This document shows, in pieces, positions 63,682 to 64,000 of a stretch of 64,000 nucleotides of DNA (position 1 is the stretch's first letter; each line of letters begins with the position of its first letter). The stretch lies in assembly GCF_023630255.1 (NCBI RefSeq), contig NZ_JALPRS010000001.1, positions 2,604,001 to 2,668,000 of the forward strand, in the 5' to 3' direction. The translations under genes and the position numbers were made by a program. The notes beneath the pieces are model-generated. The model was given only the letters and a program-made list of their open reading frames with translations, did no database searches and was not told the origin of the DNA. This stretch comes from Pontibacter deserti. GTDB taxonomy: Bacteria; Bacteroidota; Bacteroidia; Cytophagales; Hymenobacteraceae.

Positions 63682-64000
63682 ATGGCAGAAGAACAAACAA
63701 GGAGGCTTAAACAGGTTGCGACTACGTTGAACATTGGTACATCTACCATTGTGGACTACCTCTCTGCTAAAGGTTTTGACGTGGAAAATAAACCCACTAC
63801 CAAAATCACGGCAGAGCAGTTCAGTATGCTGGCTAAAGAATTCGCTTCCTCTATGCAGGACAAAATAGAGGCACACGAACTTAATATTGGTAAAAAGCCG
63901 CAAACAAACCAGGTAGTTGAGTCAGAAGTGCACCACCATGAAGTAAAGAAAACTGCAGAACCTGAGCAGGAGATCTTTATTAAAACAGTGCACCAGCCAA
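63682..64000 (+). CDS. infB: Translation initiation factor IF-2, N-terminal part (3' end outside window)
   Basis: A reading frame starts at ATG 63682 and is still open at the window end. Its product begins MAEEQTRRLKQVATTLNIG and continues STIVDYLSAKGFDVENKPTTKITAEQFSMLAKEF, which is the IF-2 N-terminal helical domain. A His/Lys/Glu-rich linker follows (EVHHHEVKKTAEPEQE), typical of the variable region before the GTPase domain. Its place after rimP and nusA is the classical order. The G domain lies outside the window. Confidence 0.92.
   Translation, partial: MAEEQTRRLKQVATTLNIGTSTIVDYLSAKGFDVENKPTTKITAEQFSMLAKEFASSMQDKIEAHELNIGKKPQTNQVVESEVHHHEVKKTAEPEQEIFIKTVHQP

Overview
The window is a chromosomal segment of a Bacteroidota bacterium, most likely order Cytophagales and family Hymenobacteraceae (Pontibacter-like). 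The genus is an inference. Three things support the phylum: promoters with the Bacteroidota -7 box TAnnTTTG, absence of recognisable Shine-Dalgarno sequences at most starts, and typical gene families (an ABC permease fused to an M1 aminopeptidase, a short NuoG, glycine-zipper OmpA lipoproteins, an outer-membrane beta-barrel TonB receptor, secreted amidohydrolases). Gene density is high and nothing looks like a prophage, integrative element, CRISPR array or complete insertion sequence. No tRNA or rRNA gene was recognised.

Layout. 1-4.9 kb: the end of an M1 peptidase, type II NADH dehydrogenase, a carboxypeptidase-regulatory-like protein, an ArsR regulator, the YjjG nucleotidase and a small exported protein. 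4.9-5.8 kb: a gene-free block made of several hairpins. 5.8-7.4 kb: pruA. 7.6-22.5 kb: respiratory complex I as two transcription units, nuoABCDEFGHIJ and nuoKLMN, separated by a terminator, a palindromic repeat and an antisense gene for a probable lipoprotein. 22.6-25.7 kb: an exported intradiol dioxygenase, a second copy of the hairpin block, and aspS. 26-31 kb: an ABC ATPase with its permease-M1 peptidase partner. 31-41 kb: tadA, sodA, dsbD, a CNNM/HlyC-type protein, a gamma carbonic anhydrase homologue, a radical SAM protein, a RidA protein and an LD-carboxypeptidase. 41-50 kb: an exported orphan, a TonB-dependent receptor, a DUF1493 protein, a membrane protein, an endonuclease III homologue, an MBL hydrolase, a PhoD-like phosphatase, a DUF2238 membrane protein and an overlooked 43-residue lipoprotein. 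50-61.5 kb: two tandem OmpA-family lipoproteins, accD, class I fructose-bisphosphate aldolase, two exported amidohydrolase paralogues, a tyrosine-rich lipoprotein, an M28 peptidase overlapping cysS, and a membrane-anchored EEP-fold protein. 61.7-64 kb: rimP-nusA-infB, with infB cut by the window end.

The most interesting signals are outside the protein families. A composite of five different hairpins (modules A-E) occurs twice in the same order and orientation (5121-5713 and 23311-23834). Its largest module can be folded the same way in both copies although the stem sequences differ. The heptamer TATASTT (S = C or G; complement AASTATA) is strikingly frequent in genes and spacers and in more than one reading frame. 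Many spacers carry arrays with a strict 7-bp period but unrelated heptad sequences, often abutting a start codon. These need genome-wide counts and covariation tests; all repeat counts here were made by eye.
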